From Acidobacteriota bacterium (lineage in GTDB: Bacteria; Acidobacteriota; Terriglobia; Acidiferrales; UBA7541): DNA of 64,000 bases. The notes below the pieces were generated by a model. The model saw nothing but the letters and a program-made list of their open reading frames with translations. It had not been told where the DNA came from and made no database searches. Shown here one piece after another: positions 8,065 through 15,878 of the stretch. Within the stretch, counting starts at the first letter, position 1. Every line of letters begins with the position of its first letter. The position numbers and the translations under genes were made by a program. The stretch is taken from contig QHYE01000033.1 of the NCBI GenBank assembly GCA_003224055.1, positions 1 to 64,000 of the forward strand, in the 5' to 3' direction.

Positions 8065-9159
8065 ATGGCTGAGAAGATAGCAAACTTTGTTCCCGTGAGT
8101 GTGTTGGACAAGCGGAAGCCGACGAAGCGTGAGATCTTGCGCGGGCTGGTGCGGCAGGCGCCGTTTGTGGCGAAGAATTTTCAGCTTTATTTTCGAAACG
8201 CGTGGCGGCGGAAAATTCTACGGACGAAAGTGGTGGCGCCGTATGCCGTTACGTTTTACGTCACGCACAAATGTAACCTGGCCTGCAGTTACTGCACACA
8301 AAAAGAGCCGGATGTTTTCAGCGACGAATTGCCCACGGCCACCACGATTGGGCTGCTGAGACGTATTCGAAAAGAGACGGATTCCATCGTCATTACCGGC
8401 GGAGAGCCGACGCTGCGGGCGGATATCGAGGAGCTGGTGGAAGCGGCGCGGTTCGAATGCAAGTACCGCTCGCTATTGCTGATCACGAACGGGACATTGT
8501 TGGACCGGAAGCCGCGAATACTACGCGCGGTCACGGGGCTGGTGGTGAGCCTGGATGCTTTGGCGGCCGATCCGACGAATCCGCTTTCGAAACCGGCGGC
8601 GCTGCCGAAAGTGCTGGAGAACCTGGCGCTGGCGAAGGAGCAGCTGGGCAGCCCGCGGCGCATCACGATCAGCACGGTGATTGAGGAATGGAACATTGGC
8701 GAGGTAGAACGACTGCTGGATTGGTGCGGCGAGCAGGGGTTTGTGTTTGCGGCGCAATCGGCGCAGATGGAAAAGATGCCGAATCTGGCGCTGCTGAAGA
8801 AGGCGCGGTATCAGGCGCTGGTGGACAAGATCATCGAACGACGGCGCAGCGGGCTGCAGCCGATCAACGGCACGCCGAGGACGATCGAGACGCTGCTGCG
8901 GTTTGGGGATTTCGAATGCTATCCGACGATGTTTCCGCGGGTGTATCCGAATGGAGATGTTTTTTATCCTTGCGAGCCGCTGCACAAGGTGGCAGGGAAC
9001 TTGCTGCGGGATGGGTCGCTGAAGAAGATTTTTGCGCGCGGGAAGAAAATCTATGGGGATATTCCGCCATGCCAGGGGGTTTGCTACTTGTTCGGGAATG
9101 TGCTTTCACATTATTACGTGAATGATTTTTGGGGGCTGGCGGGGGATTTTATTCAATGA
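8065..9159 (+). CDS. Radical SAM protein of unknown substrate
   Basis: A 364-residue radical SAM enzyme. The cluster-binding motif CNLACSYC supplies Cys70, Cys74 and Cys77, and ITGGEPT (110-116) is the SAM-binding GGEP motif. The TIM-barrel core is followed by a C-terminal extension with further cysteines (FECYP, FYPCEP, PPCQGVCY), which could bind an auxiliary Fe-S cluster as in SPASM/twitch proteins. The Arg/Lys-rich N-terminus before residue 55 and the basic helix near 45-55 are unusual. ATG 8065 follows TGAGGGA at the right spacing. There is no adjacent precursor peptide or biosynthetic gene, so the target is not predictable. Confidence 0.85.
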   Translation: MAEKIANFVPVSVLDKRKPTKREILRGLVRQAPFVAKNFQLYFRNAWRRKILRTKVVAPYAVTFYVTHKCNLACSYCTQKEPDVFSDELPTATTIGLLRRIRKETDSIVITGGEPTLRADIEELVEAARFECKYRSLLLITNGTLLDRKPRILRAVTGLVVSLDALAADPTNPLSKPAALPKVLENLALAKEQLGSPRRITISTVIEEWNIGEVERLLDWCGEQGFVFAAQSAQMEKMPNLALLKKARYQALVDKIIERRRSGLQPINGTPRTIETLLRFGDFECYPTMFPRVYPNGDVFYPCEPLHKVAGNLLRDGSLKKIFARGKKIYGDIPPCQGVCYLFGNVLSHYYVNDFWGLAGDFIQ

Positions 9160-9204
9160 CTGGCGCGCGTGAGATTCCTTTGTGCATGGGCTGAAAGCAG
9201 AAGA

Positions 9205-9262
9205 GAGAAACTTTAACGCAGAGGGCACTAAGGAGGCGCAGAGGACGCGGAGACAGATTACA
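9205..9262. repeat. Degenerate CGCAGAGG tandem repeat
   Basis: About five imperfect copies of a CGCAGAGGA-like unit lie between the radical SAM gene and the following minus-strand gene. It is not coding. Similar AACGCAGAGG strings recur in unrelated bacterial genomes as dispersed intergenic filler, so a local function is unlikely. Confidence 0.5.
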
Positions 9263-9282
9263 GAAAGCTTGCGGCGTGCTCG

Positions 9283-9528
9283 TTAGCTGAGGCCGGCGAT
9301 TCTCTTGTCGAGGTGGGCGAGGGCGGCTTCGAGGGATTTGCGGTGCTGGGGGTGGGTAGCGGTCGCGAGGTCATTGACGATGCGGGTGCGCGATAGCTGC
9401 AGATCCTTGCGCTCCTCGTCGCGCTTCAGTTCTTCGGGGGTCTTGGGTCCCGAGCCAGGTTTCTGCTTCGGCGCCTGTGTTTCTTCCACCTGAGACTCGA
9501 CGTCCTTGCTTTCCCAGCCTCTTGCCAT
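9283..9528 (-). CDS. Conserved small hypothetical protein
   Basis: A predicted 81-residue, highly charged protein beginning MARGWESKDVESQVEE. It has a Lys/Pro linker (KQKPGSGPKTPEE) followed by a helix of alternating charged and hydrophobic residues, with no cysteines and no membrane segment. It resembles short helical hypothetical proteins whose N-terminus also begins MARGWESK, but I know of no function. ATG 9528 is chosen because that motif is a natural start; ATG 9534 and a GTG at 9546 lie upstream. It is the last gene of a minus-strand run that begins at the carboxymuconolactone decarboxylase-like gene. Confidence 0.65.
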   Translation of the reverse strand: MARGWESKDVESQVEETQAPKQKPGSGPKTPEELKRDEERKDLQLSRTRIVNDLATATHPQHRKSLEAALAHLDKRIAGLS

Positions 9529-9594
9529 AGGCATAGTTTGACACAATTCGTGCGCGCTTGTAGCGCTGAAGCTGTGATTGTTGCCAGGAGAAAA

Positions 9595-10239
9595 TCAGGC
9601 GCTGGCGGCGCGGGCCTGCGGAATAACGGGGAGAGAAGGGCGCATCACGCTGCGGAGGGTGCTTTCAGCGACGCGCGCAAGGTGCTCGGCGAAAATGCCG
9701 GTGTAGGAAAACTCCGCGGTGTGATCGGGCCAAACTACGCGAACGAGCCAATCTTCTCCAGATTGTTCCGCACGGGCCAATGTGATCTCAGCGACAGGAA
9801 TGACCAGGAGCGGTTGGAAGCGAGAGTCGAGCACCGAAATACTCTCCGCGCCGACAAAAAGCTGGACGGATGCAGCGGCAGAGCTCCGGGATTGGTATTG
9901 CCCACCGTTGACGACGACCAGGGCACCGAGTTCGCGGGCTTTGTCATCGACATTGAAAACTGGCTTGGCGGGCGGGAGAAGAATGGCGGCGATGAACATA
10001 ACCATGCCGATGAGGGCATAAGCATAGTTGTTTCCCAGACCGAGCGGCAGGATGACGAGCGCAGCGCCGGCGGTCCCCAGAAGAATACAGAAGAGGCGCC
10101 AGGAGCGGGGGTTGCGGCGCAGGTGTAGAATCCGGGGAATCAGCAAAACCAGCGCGAAGAGAATTCCGACGGCGGCGTTGCGCAGTTTCTTGCCGAGGCT
10201 TTCAGGCCGAGTGAGGGCCGGGCCGGAGTTCGTGCTCAT
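9595..10239 (-). CDS. Small integral membrane protein, unknown function
   Basis: A 214-residue protein with three hydrophobic segments in the first half (about residues 22-40, 48-66 and 72-88) and a soluble C-terminal half rich in beta-type residues (about 95-195), ending in a short Pro/Ala tail. The C-terminal half has the look of a PH-like or sensor domain but I cannot place it in a family. It starts 14 bases after the stop of the AhpD-like gene, so the two are probably one transcript. No enzyme motif was found. Confidence 0.65.
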   Translation of the reverse strand: MSTNSGPALTRPESLGKKLRNAAVGILFALVLLIPRILHLRRNPRSWRLFCILLGTAGAALVILPLGLGNNYAYALIGMVMFIAAILLPPAKPVFNVDDKARELGALVVVNGGQYQSRSSAAASVQLFVGAESISVLDSRFQPLLVIPVAEITLARAEQSGEDWLVRVVWPDHTAEFSYTGIFAEHLARVAESTLRSVMRPSLPVIPQARAASA

Positions 10240-10253
10240 GGTTGCGCGCTCTT

Positions 10254-10604
10254 TCAGGGTTTCAGTCCGTTGATTTCGCGCATGCGGGCGAAGGCGCGGC
10301 GGACATGCGGAATGGTGATGGAGCCGCCGACGATCAGAGTGACATTCAGCGCGTCAATGACTTCCTCGCGCTTCCAGCCTTCTTCGCCGCAGCGCACCAA
10401 GTGATAGGTGATGCAGTCATCGCAGCGCAGAACGGCGGAGGCGACGAGGCCGAGCAATTCCTTGTTCCTGGTGCCTAGCGGGCCGGGTTCGTAAGCCTGA
10501 TGGTCGAGAGCGAAGAAGCGCTTGATGCCGAGATGGCCGCAGCCGAGGATTTCCTCATTCAGCTCAGCGCGAAATTTCTGAAAATCTTCCAGTCGTTCTG
10601 CCAT
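10254..10604 (-). CDS. Carboxymuconolactone decarboxylase / AhpD-like protein
   Basis: A 116-residue all-helical protein with the AhpD active-site signature CDDCITYH (residues 61-68: Cys61, Cys64, His68), as in alkylhydroperoxidases and related thiol peroxidases. The short length is typical of the single-domain CMD family (PF02627), and the CxxCxxxH makes a thiol-redox role likelier than a lactone decarboxylase role. A hydrophobic C-terminal half (NVTLIVGGSITIPHVRRAF) fits the dimer helix. The gene precedes the small membrane protein gene on the same strand. Confidence 0.82.
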   Translation of the reverse strand: MAERLEDFQKFRAELNEEILGCGHLGIKRFFALDHQAYEPGPLGTRNKELLGLVASAVLRCDDCITYHLVRCGEEGWKREEVIDALNVTLIVGGSITIPHVRRAFARMREINGLKP

Positions 10605-10667
10605 CGTTCCTCCGGAGGCACGCTGAGCTGGGTTGGCAACCAGCCAGCTATTATGAACTAACTCGAG

Positions 10668-10910
10668 CTACTTCGGCAGAACGCGGCCGGGGCGCTCGAT
10701 TTCTGCATCGCTTCCGACTGCGGCGATCTTCGTTCTGCGAATGGCCACGGCCTGCGCCCACTGGTGTTTTGCATTTTCCGTGTAGACGTGGCCGTGAAAC
10801 ACAATCGTGTCCGCGGGAGCAGTGTTTGCGCTTTGTGCTTGAGAGCGCAGGGAAGCGCCGAGCACGAGCGCCAGCGTTTGGAGAACGAGTCGAAGGGCGT
10901 AATTTTTCAT
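10668..10910 (-). pseudogene. Truncated amidohydrolase-family N-terminus
   Basis: An 80-residue reading frame: a signal peptide (MKNYALRLVLQTLALVLGAS, cleavage after SQA), then ADTIVFHGHVYTENAKHQW and AVAIRRTKIAAVGS. This matches the first beta-sandwich strand of amidohydrolases of the YtcJ type, in which an HxH metal motif and about 450 further residues should follow. Here translation stops after AEIERPGRVLPK, and only 63 bases remain before the next gene, so the rest is missing and not merely frame-shifted. ATG 10910 is chosen over TTG 10928. The leading part may still be translated, but an active hydrolase is not possible. Confidence 0.7.
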
Positions 10911-10928
10911 TGCCACTCTTTCCTGCAA

Positions 10929-11759
10929 TCAGAATGTTGGCGGTGTGTTGATCCACAACAGCCATGTTTCTTTCCGCCCCGGGTTTCTCCAGCGATGCGG
11001 AGTCGAGCTTTCGAAATAGAGGCTGTCGCCGGGTTTCAGAAGGTAGTGCTCCTTGCGGTCCAGCCAGATTTCAAAATCACCACGGAGGATGTGTAGAAAT
11101 TCTTCGCCCTCGTGCGAATAGGATTCGCCGCTGCCGCCGCCGGGCTTGACGCGGAAGAGATGCGGTTCCATCGCGGTATTGCCCCAGGCGAGCAATTCCA
11201 TGCGGACGTCAGGTGTCGTCTCCAGGATTTTTCGCTGCGCTGGCCGAACGAGCCGGGGATGCTCCCCGGCGGTTTCGAAAAGCGAGAGGATGTTGGTGCG
11301 ATAGAAGCGGGCGATGCGGCGAAGCGTGGCGATCGAGGAGCGCATCTGGCCGCGCTCGAGGCTGCTGAGAAACCCCACGGACACGCCGGTGGCTCGCGCT
11401 ACCTGCGCGAGGGAGAGTCCCCGCCGCGTTCGCAGGCGCCGGAAACGCTGACCGGGATGCGCCTGCGTTTCCCCAACAGCGGAGACGACGCCCTGGCGTT
11501 TCAATACATGAACGATGGCGGCAGGATTGAGGCCGCGAGCGCGGCGGAGAAAAATCGCACGCTGGAGCAAGCGTACATCGGCTTCGGTGTAGAGGCGATA
11601 GCGGCTTTGCGTCCGCAGAGGCGTGACGAGGCCAAGGGCCTCCCAGGCACGCAACGCGGAAGATGAAATCCCGACGCGGCGCGCGACTTCGCTGATGCGC
11701 AAGTGACGATGCGCCCCTAGCTTCGCTGATGCGGTGGATAAATTCTTTCTGCTTGACAC
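10929..11759 (-). CDS. MerR-XRE-cupin transcriptional regulator
   Basis: A 276-residue regulator with three parts: a MerR-type winged helix-turn-helix (about 19-88, RISEVARRVGISSSALRAWE...), an XRE/Cro helix-turn-helix (about 104-160, LSLAQVARATGVSVGFLSSLE), and a C-terminal cupin (about 200-272, HEGEEFLHILRG and GDSLYFESSTPHRW). XRE-cupin regulators include PuuR, the putrescine-utilisation repressor. The gene is divergent from the TonB-dependent receptor and upstream of the amine-catabolism genes, so a role as ligand-responsive repressor of that block is a reasonable inference. The start codon is GTG 11759, with a modest GGGA upstream; no ATG lies near the domain start. Confidence 0.82.
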   Translation of the reverse strand: MSSRKNLSTASAKLGAHRHLRISEVARRVGISSSALRAWEALGLVTPLRTQSRYRLYTEADVRLLQRAIFLRRARGLNPAAIVHVLKRQGVVSAVGETQAHPGQRFRRLRTRRGLSLAQVARATGVSVGFLSSLERGQMRSSIATLRRIARFYRTNILSLFETAGEHPRLVRPAQRKILETTPDVRMELLAWGNTAMEPHLFRVKPGGGSGESYSHEGEEFLHILRGDFEIWLDRKEHYLLKPGDSLYFESSTPHRWRNPGRKETWLLWINTPPTF

Positions 11760-11780
11760 CGGTCCCGGCTTTCTCTAAGT

Positions 11781-11797
11781 TTACTGGATTATAGTAA
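11781..11797. promoter_or_regulatory. Inverted repeat between divergent regulator and receptor genes
   Basis: TTACT and AGTAA arms separated by 7 bases lie 21 bases upstream of the regulator start and 84 bases upstream of the receptor start. The position between divergent genes makes it a candidate operator for autoregulation. The half-sites are short and AT-rich, and I did not find the same sequence before the catabolic aminotransferase gene, so it is weakly supported. Confidence 0.35.
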
Positions 11798-11865
11798 GGT
11801 TTCAGGGGCGCAGCAACCTCGAAGAAAAGAAAGTGAACAAATCATTCACGGCAAGGGGTGAGGTC

Positions 11866-14800
11866 ATGAAGGTTGACGCACGTTTCCGGCAGGTCCGTAC
11901 CATCTGTTGGCAAAACATTCTTACGGCCGCCCTGGTTGCGGCTGCGGTTTTCTTCGCCGCGCCTTTGGCGAACGCGCAGAGCACCGGCGGCCGCATTCGC
12001 GGCACGGTCATAGACACCAGCGGCGCGGCGATTGCCGCCGCCAGGGTCACAATCATTAATGAGGCGACGCGCACCACAAGAGAAACAGACGCCGGCGCTG
12101 GCGGGGAATATATTTTTCTTGAGGTTCCAGTGGGAACCTACGAAGTCAACTCGCAGTCGGCTGGCTTCAAGAAGTACGTCCGCAAGGGTATTATTCTTAA
12201 TTTGAATGAAGTTGTGAACTTGGACATTACGTTGCAGGTTGGAGCGGCCGTGGAAACGATCGAAGTGACCGGCGCGCCCCCCCTCGTAGACACGACATCC
12301 ACGCAACTGGGCGCGGTGGTCAACGAACGCGCCGTCAGCCAGCTCCCGCTTGCCCAGCGCGATGCTTACCAGCTCTTGCAGCTTCAACCCGGCGTGCAGT
12401 CGCAGCTGGGTGTGGATGGTGTCTATGGGAGTGATCGCGCTGGCGTCGTCAGCGTTAATGGAGGCCGCGGCCGCGACAACAATTACACGGTGAACGGCGG
12501 CGACGGCAACGACCAATTTGCCAATTTGCCGGCCATCCAGCCCTCTCCCGACGCCATCGCTGAGTTCCGCGTATTGACAAACACGTTCGATGCCGAATAC
12601 GGCCGCAACTCTGGAGCGGTTGTGAACGTGGTCACTAAGTCCGGCACGAACGATTTTCACGGGAATATATACGAGTTTTTCCGCAACAAGGATTTGAACG
12701 CGCGCGGTTTCTTCGATTCGCAAAAACTGGATTATTTGCAGAACCAGTTTGGAGCTACGCTGGGCGGACCGATCATAAAGGACAAGACTTTTTTCTTCGC
12801 TTCCTTTGAAGGTAACCGTATCCGCAAGGGCACTTCCTCAGACACGGTTGCAGTGCCGACCCAGGCTGAACGGAATGGAGATTTTTCTGCAGATGGTTTG
12901 TTCGCTGGGTCCTATGGCTCGGGGGTAGCGAACGCCATGAACGCGCGGCTCAACTGTCAGAGCGATGTAACGGCGGGGGGCGGCGGGTCGATCCTGGGGA
13001 ATTCCAATTATTCCGCGATTTTTCCTAACGGCATCATTCCGACAACCTGCTTTGACCAGACCGCTCTTGACCTTCTGAAACAATTTGTGCCACTCCCAAA
13101 TGCAAAGGATGGAAGTGCGATATTCCAGGGAGTGCCCTTGGGACATGAGCGGAGCAATCAATTCACCGTCAAGATTGACCACGAACTCAATAAGAACCAG
13201 CGATTGACGGGTTACTACTATTTTACGCAGCACTATCTGGAAAAGCCGTTCGCGCGGTTTCAGGCCGGCGGCGCAACGCTTCCTCAATTTGGCGATCTGA
13301 CGGATGAGCGGTTCCAGCAATTGAATATCAGCCATACCTGGACGATCGGCTCGACCGCAGTCAACGAGGCGCGGTTTACATTTTTCCGCGAGGGGCAAGG
13401 CACATTTCTTCATCCTCAACACACGAATAAGGTGCAAGACTCGTGTACCTCCGCGGTTCCCGCCGGCACCTGCTTCAGCGATCCGGGCAACCCAGACCTC
13501 GGGATTCACCCAGTACTCGGCGCCAGCCGCGAAGGGGTACCGTTCGTCAGCGTTTCCGGTGGCTTCAGCTTCGGCAACAACTTTGAAGGAGAGCTGCCAC
13601 AGACGGGCAACACGTTTCAATGGTCAGATAACTTCAGCAAAGTTCTTGGAAAGCACTCCATCAAGTTCGGCGGTGATATTCGCTATCAGAAATTCGATCA
13701 GTTTTTGTTCTTCGATGTGAGCGGCCAGCAATTGATTTTCGGGGGAGGGCCGAACGATCCATGCTTGGGCACCATTGATCCCGTGAGCCAGTTGTGCACG
13801 GCCATTAATTTATTCCCGAACTATCTCCTGGGGCTCACCGATCAGTATGGCCAGGGATCGGCTCAAGATGAGTTAGTGCGCAGCAAGTCGCTTTACCTGT
13901 TCGCGCAGGATAGCTGGAAGATCCGACCGAATCTGACATTGAACTATGGACTGCGCTGGGAAGTGAACACGCCGCTGGCCGATGCCGGACAAAAGGTGCA
14001 GACGTTCCGGCCGGGGCAAGTTTCAACAGTCTACCCATGCGAGCTTTCACCGCTTAGCGGGCTATACAACCCGGGGGTGAATGATTGCGCAAATACAGGC
14101 GTCGTCCCAACGGGATTGGTTGTCCCCGGGGATGCAGGCATACCTAAGGGACTCACAAAAACTTACTACAAGTCGTTTGCGCCGCGTATCGGCTTGGCTT
14201 GGAGTCCCAACGCGCGAGATGGCTTCTTTGGAAAATTGTTTGGAGGCCCCGGCAAGACCAGCATCCGGTCGGGTTTCGGGATTTTCTATAATCCTGTCGA
14301 GCAACTCGTGCTGGAGCAGTTCAGCGCGGAACCTCCTTTCGGGGGAAGCACCTTTCTGTTTAATACGATGTTCAATACGCCGTTTCTCGGGCAGGATGGC
14401 ACGACTCAGTATCCCAATCCGTTCAACGGAGTACTTAACCCGCCACGCGGCCAGCCGGTGGACTGGTCTCTCTTCCGGCCGATCCTTCTGTTCGGCCAGG
14501 CACCCAAGAATCTGCGATCCCAGTATGCGGAGCAATACAATTTCGGCATCACGCGGGACCTCGGGAAAGAGATGGCCTTGACGGTCAGCTACATCGGCCG
14601 CCAGGGACATCGCTTGCTGGCTTCGCAGGACCTCAATCCCGGCAACCCAAACACCTGCCTGGATCTGCAGGCCATGTCTGACGCCTTCGCTGCCACAGAC
14701 GCTGCGTTGTCAACCGCGCTCGCCTGCGGTGCATTCTTTGCAGACACAGGTTACTTCATCCCGCCAGGCACTGTTCTGCCCAATGATCTGCACCTTCCGT

Positions 14801-15723
14801 ATGGCTCAACGAGCTTGGTTCCCGGGGGAACCACGGTAGGTCCAAAAGGAATCTCAATCCCAGGGCTACGTCCATTCTCATCGCCCAATTGCCAGCCGAT
14901 GACGGGTGCCGGATGTCCGCCAGACTCCATCCCCGTCTTCTCCAGCATTTTCACGCAGAATACCATTGCCAACTCGTCCTATAACGGGTTTCAGATGAGC
15001 GTCGAGAAGCGTTTCTCGCACGGGTTGCAGTTCCAGGCGTCGTACACGCTTGGCAAGTCGCTCGATTACGCGTCGACTTTCGAAAGCTTGGTGGATCCCA
15101 TCAACCCGAAACGCAACCGTGCGTTGTCGCTCTTCGATTCCAGGCACCGTTTCGTGTTCAGCTACTACTGGGAACTGCCGGTGCCAAAGTACGACGGTTT
15201 TAAGGGAAAAGCCTTGAACGGCTGGAGCGTTTCGGGCATTACCACGTTCCAGACGGGATTCCCGATCCGCGTTACGTCGCAGGATGACGTCGAACTGCAG
15301 GGCAGCTTCGATTTCGAAACGCCAGGTCAGCCAAATATCGCCGCACCTTTCAAATCCATCGATCCGCGGAAACTGACTTGCGCCGCTGGAACAGGCACTG
15401 ACCCCGCTACTTGCACGTTGATTAACGCCGGATTTAACCCTGACGCCTTTACCAATGAGACGGTCACGCCGGGGACCATCGGAAATGCGCCCCGCACCGT
15501 TTGCTGCGGCCCAGGTCTGAATAACTGGGAGTTTAGTTTCCAGAAGCAGATACCGCTCAACGAACGGTTGCGGCTCGAATTCCATGGAGAGCTGTTCAAT
15601 GCATTCAACCGCTCGCAATTCTTCCAGCCCGACGGCAACATTACCGATGGGTCCGACTTCGGCCGCGTCAAGCGGGCGCGCGATCCGCGGCTCGTGCAGT
15701 TTGCTCTGAAGCTGTACTTCTAA
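11866..15723 (+). CDS. Oar-like TonB-dependent receptor with carboxypeptidase regulatory domain
   Basis: A 1285-residue outer-membrane protein. It has a signal peptide (AALVAAAVFFAAPLANAQ, cleavage near residue 38), a carboxypeptidase-regulatory-like domain (about 45-130: GRIRGTVIDTSGAAIAAARV, then EYIFLEVPVGTYEV), a plug-like region (about 130-260) with ETIEVTGAPPLVDT and the VNGGRGRDNNYTVNGGDGND loop, and a long beta-barrel ending in the typical FALKLYF with terminal Phe. It belongs to the Oar-like group that is expanded in Acidobacteriota. ATG 11866 follows AGGGGTGAGG; GTG 11833 would extend it. It is divergent from the regulator. The ligand may be the amine substrate handled downstream, by position only. 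Confidence 0.85.
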   Translation: MKVDARFRQVRTICWQNILTAALVAAAVFFAAPLANAQSTGGRIRGTVIDTSGAAIAAARVTIINEATRTTRETDAGAGGEYIFLEVPVGTYEVNSQSAGFKKYVRKGIILNLNEVVNLDITLQVGAAVETIEVTGAPPLVDTTSTQLGAVVNERAVSQLPLAQRDAYQLLQLQPGVQSQLGVDGVYGSDRAGVVSVNGGRGRDNNYTVNGGDGNDQFANLPAIQPSPDAIAEFRVLTNTFDAEYGRNSGAVVNVVTKSGTNDFHGNIYEFFRNKDLNARGFFDSQKLDYLQNQFGATLGGPIIKDKTFFFASFEGNRIRKGTSSDTVAVPTQAERNGDFSADGLFAGSYGSGVANAMNARLNCQSDVTAGGGGSILGNSNYSAIFPNGIIPTTCFDQTALDLLKQFVPLPNAKDGSAIFQGVPLGHERSNQFTVKIDHELNKNQRLTGYYYFTQHYLEKPFARFQAGGATLPQFGDLTDERFQQLNISHTWTIGSTAVNEARFTFFREGQGTFLHPQHTNKVQDSCTSAVPAGTCFSDPGNPDLGIHPVLGASREGVPFVSVSGGFSFGNNFEGELPQTGNTFQWSDNFSKVLGKHSIKFGGDIRYQKFDQFLFFDVSGQQLIFGGGPNDPCLGTIDPVSQLCTAINLFPNYLLGLTDQYGQGSAQDELVRSKSLYLFAQDSWKIRPNLTLNYGLRWEVNTPLADAGQKVQTFRPGQVSTVYPCELSPLSGLYNPGVNDCANTGVVPTGLVVPGDAGIPKGLTKTYYKSFAPRIGLAWSPNARDGFFGKLFGGPGKTSIRSGFGIFYNPVEQLVLEQFSAEPPFGGSTFLFNTMFNTPFLGQDGTTQYPNPFNGVLNPPRGQPVDWSLFRPILLFGQAPKNLRSQYAEQYNFGITRDLGKEMALTVSYIGRQGHRLLASQDLNPGNPNTCLDLQAMSDAFAATDAALSTALACGAFFADTGYFIPPGTVLPNDLHLPYGSTSLVPGGTTVGPKGISIPGLRPFSSPNCQPMTGAGCPPDSIPVFSSIFTQNTIANSSYNGFQMSVEKRFSHGLQFQASYTLGKSLDYASTFESLVDPINPKRNRALSLFDSRHRFVFSYYWELPVPKYDGFKGKALNGWSVSGITTFQTGFPIRVTSQDDVELQGSFDFETPGQPNIAAPFKSIDPRKLTCAAGTGTDPATCTLINAGFNPDAFTNETVTPGTIGNAPRTVCCGPGLNNWEFSFQKQIPLNERLRLEFHGELFNAFNRSQFFQPDGNITDGSDFGRVKRARDPRLVQFALKLYF

Positions 15724-15753
15724 CGCGAATCAGGCGTCCGCAGGAAGATTGGG

Positions 15754-15779
15754 AGGCGCGGCTCGCGAGGGCCGTGCCT
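15754..15779 (+). terminator. Terminator-like hairpin after the receptor gene
   Basis: A 9-bp stem (AGGCGCGGC with GCCGTGCCT, one G-T pair) around an 8-base loop, 30 bases after the receptor stop codon, followed by TCTCACTTCC. No long T-run follows, so intrinsic termination is uncertain. Confidence 0.45.
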
Positions 15780-15878
15780 TCTCACTTCCGAAAAAGGTAA
15801 AATGAAAGAGCAATTACGAACAGTTTTCCAGCTTGATACTGACCGCAGGGAATAGACCTGCTCTTACGGAGTACTCTC

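Noticed and set aside
9205-9262. Regulatory site
   Set aside because: A degenerate tandem repeat without symmetry; likely filler.
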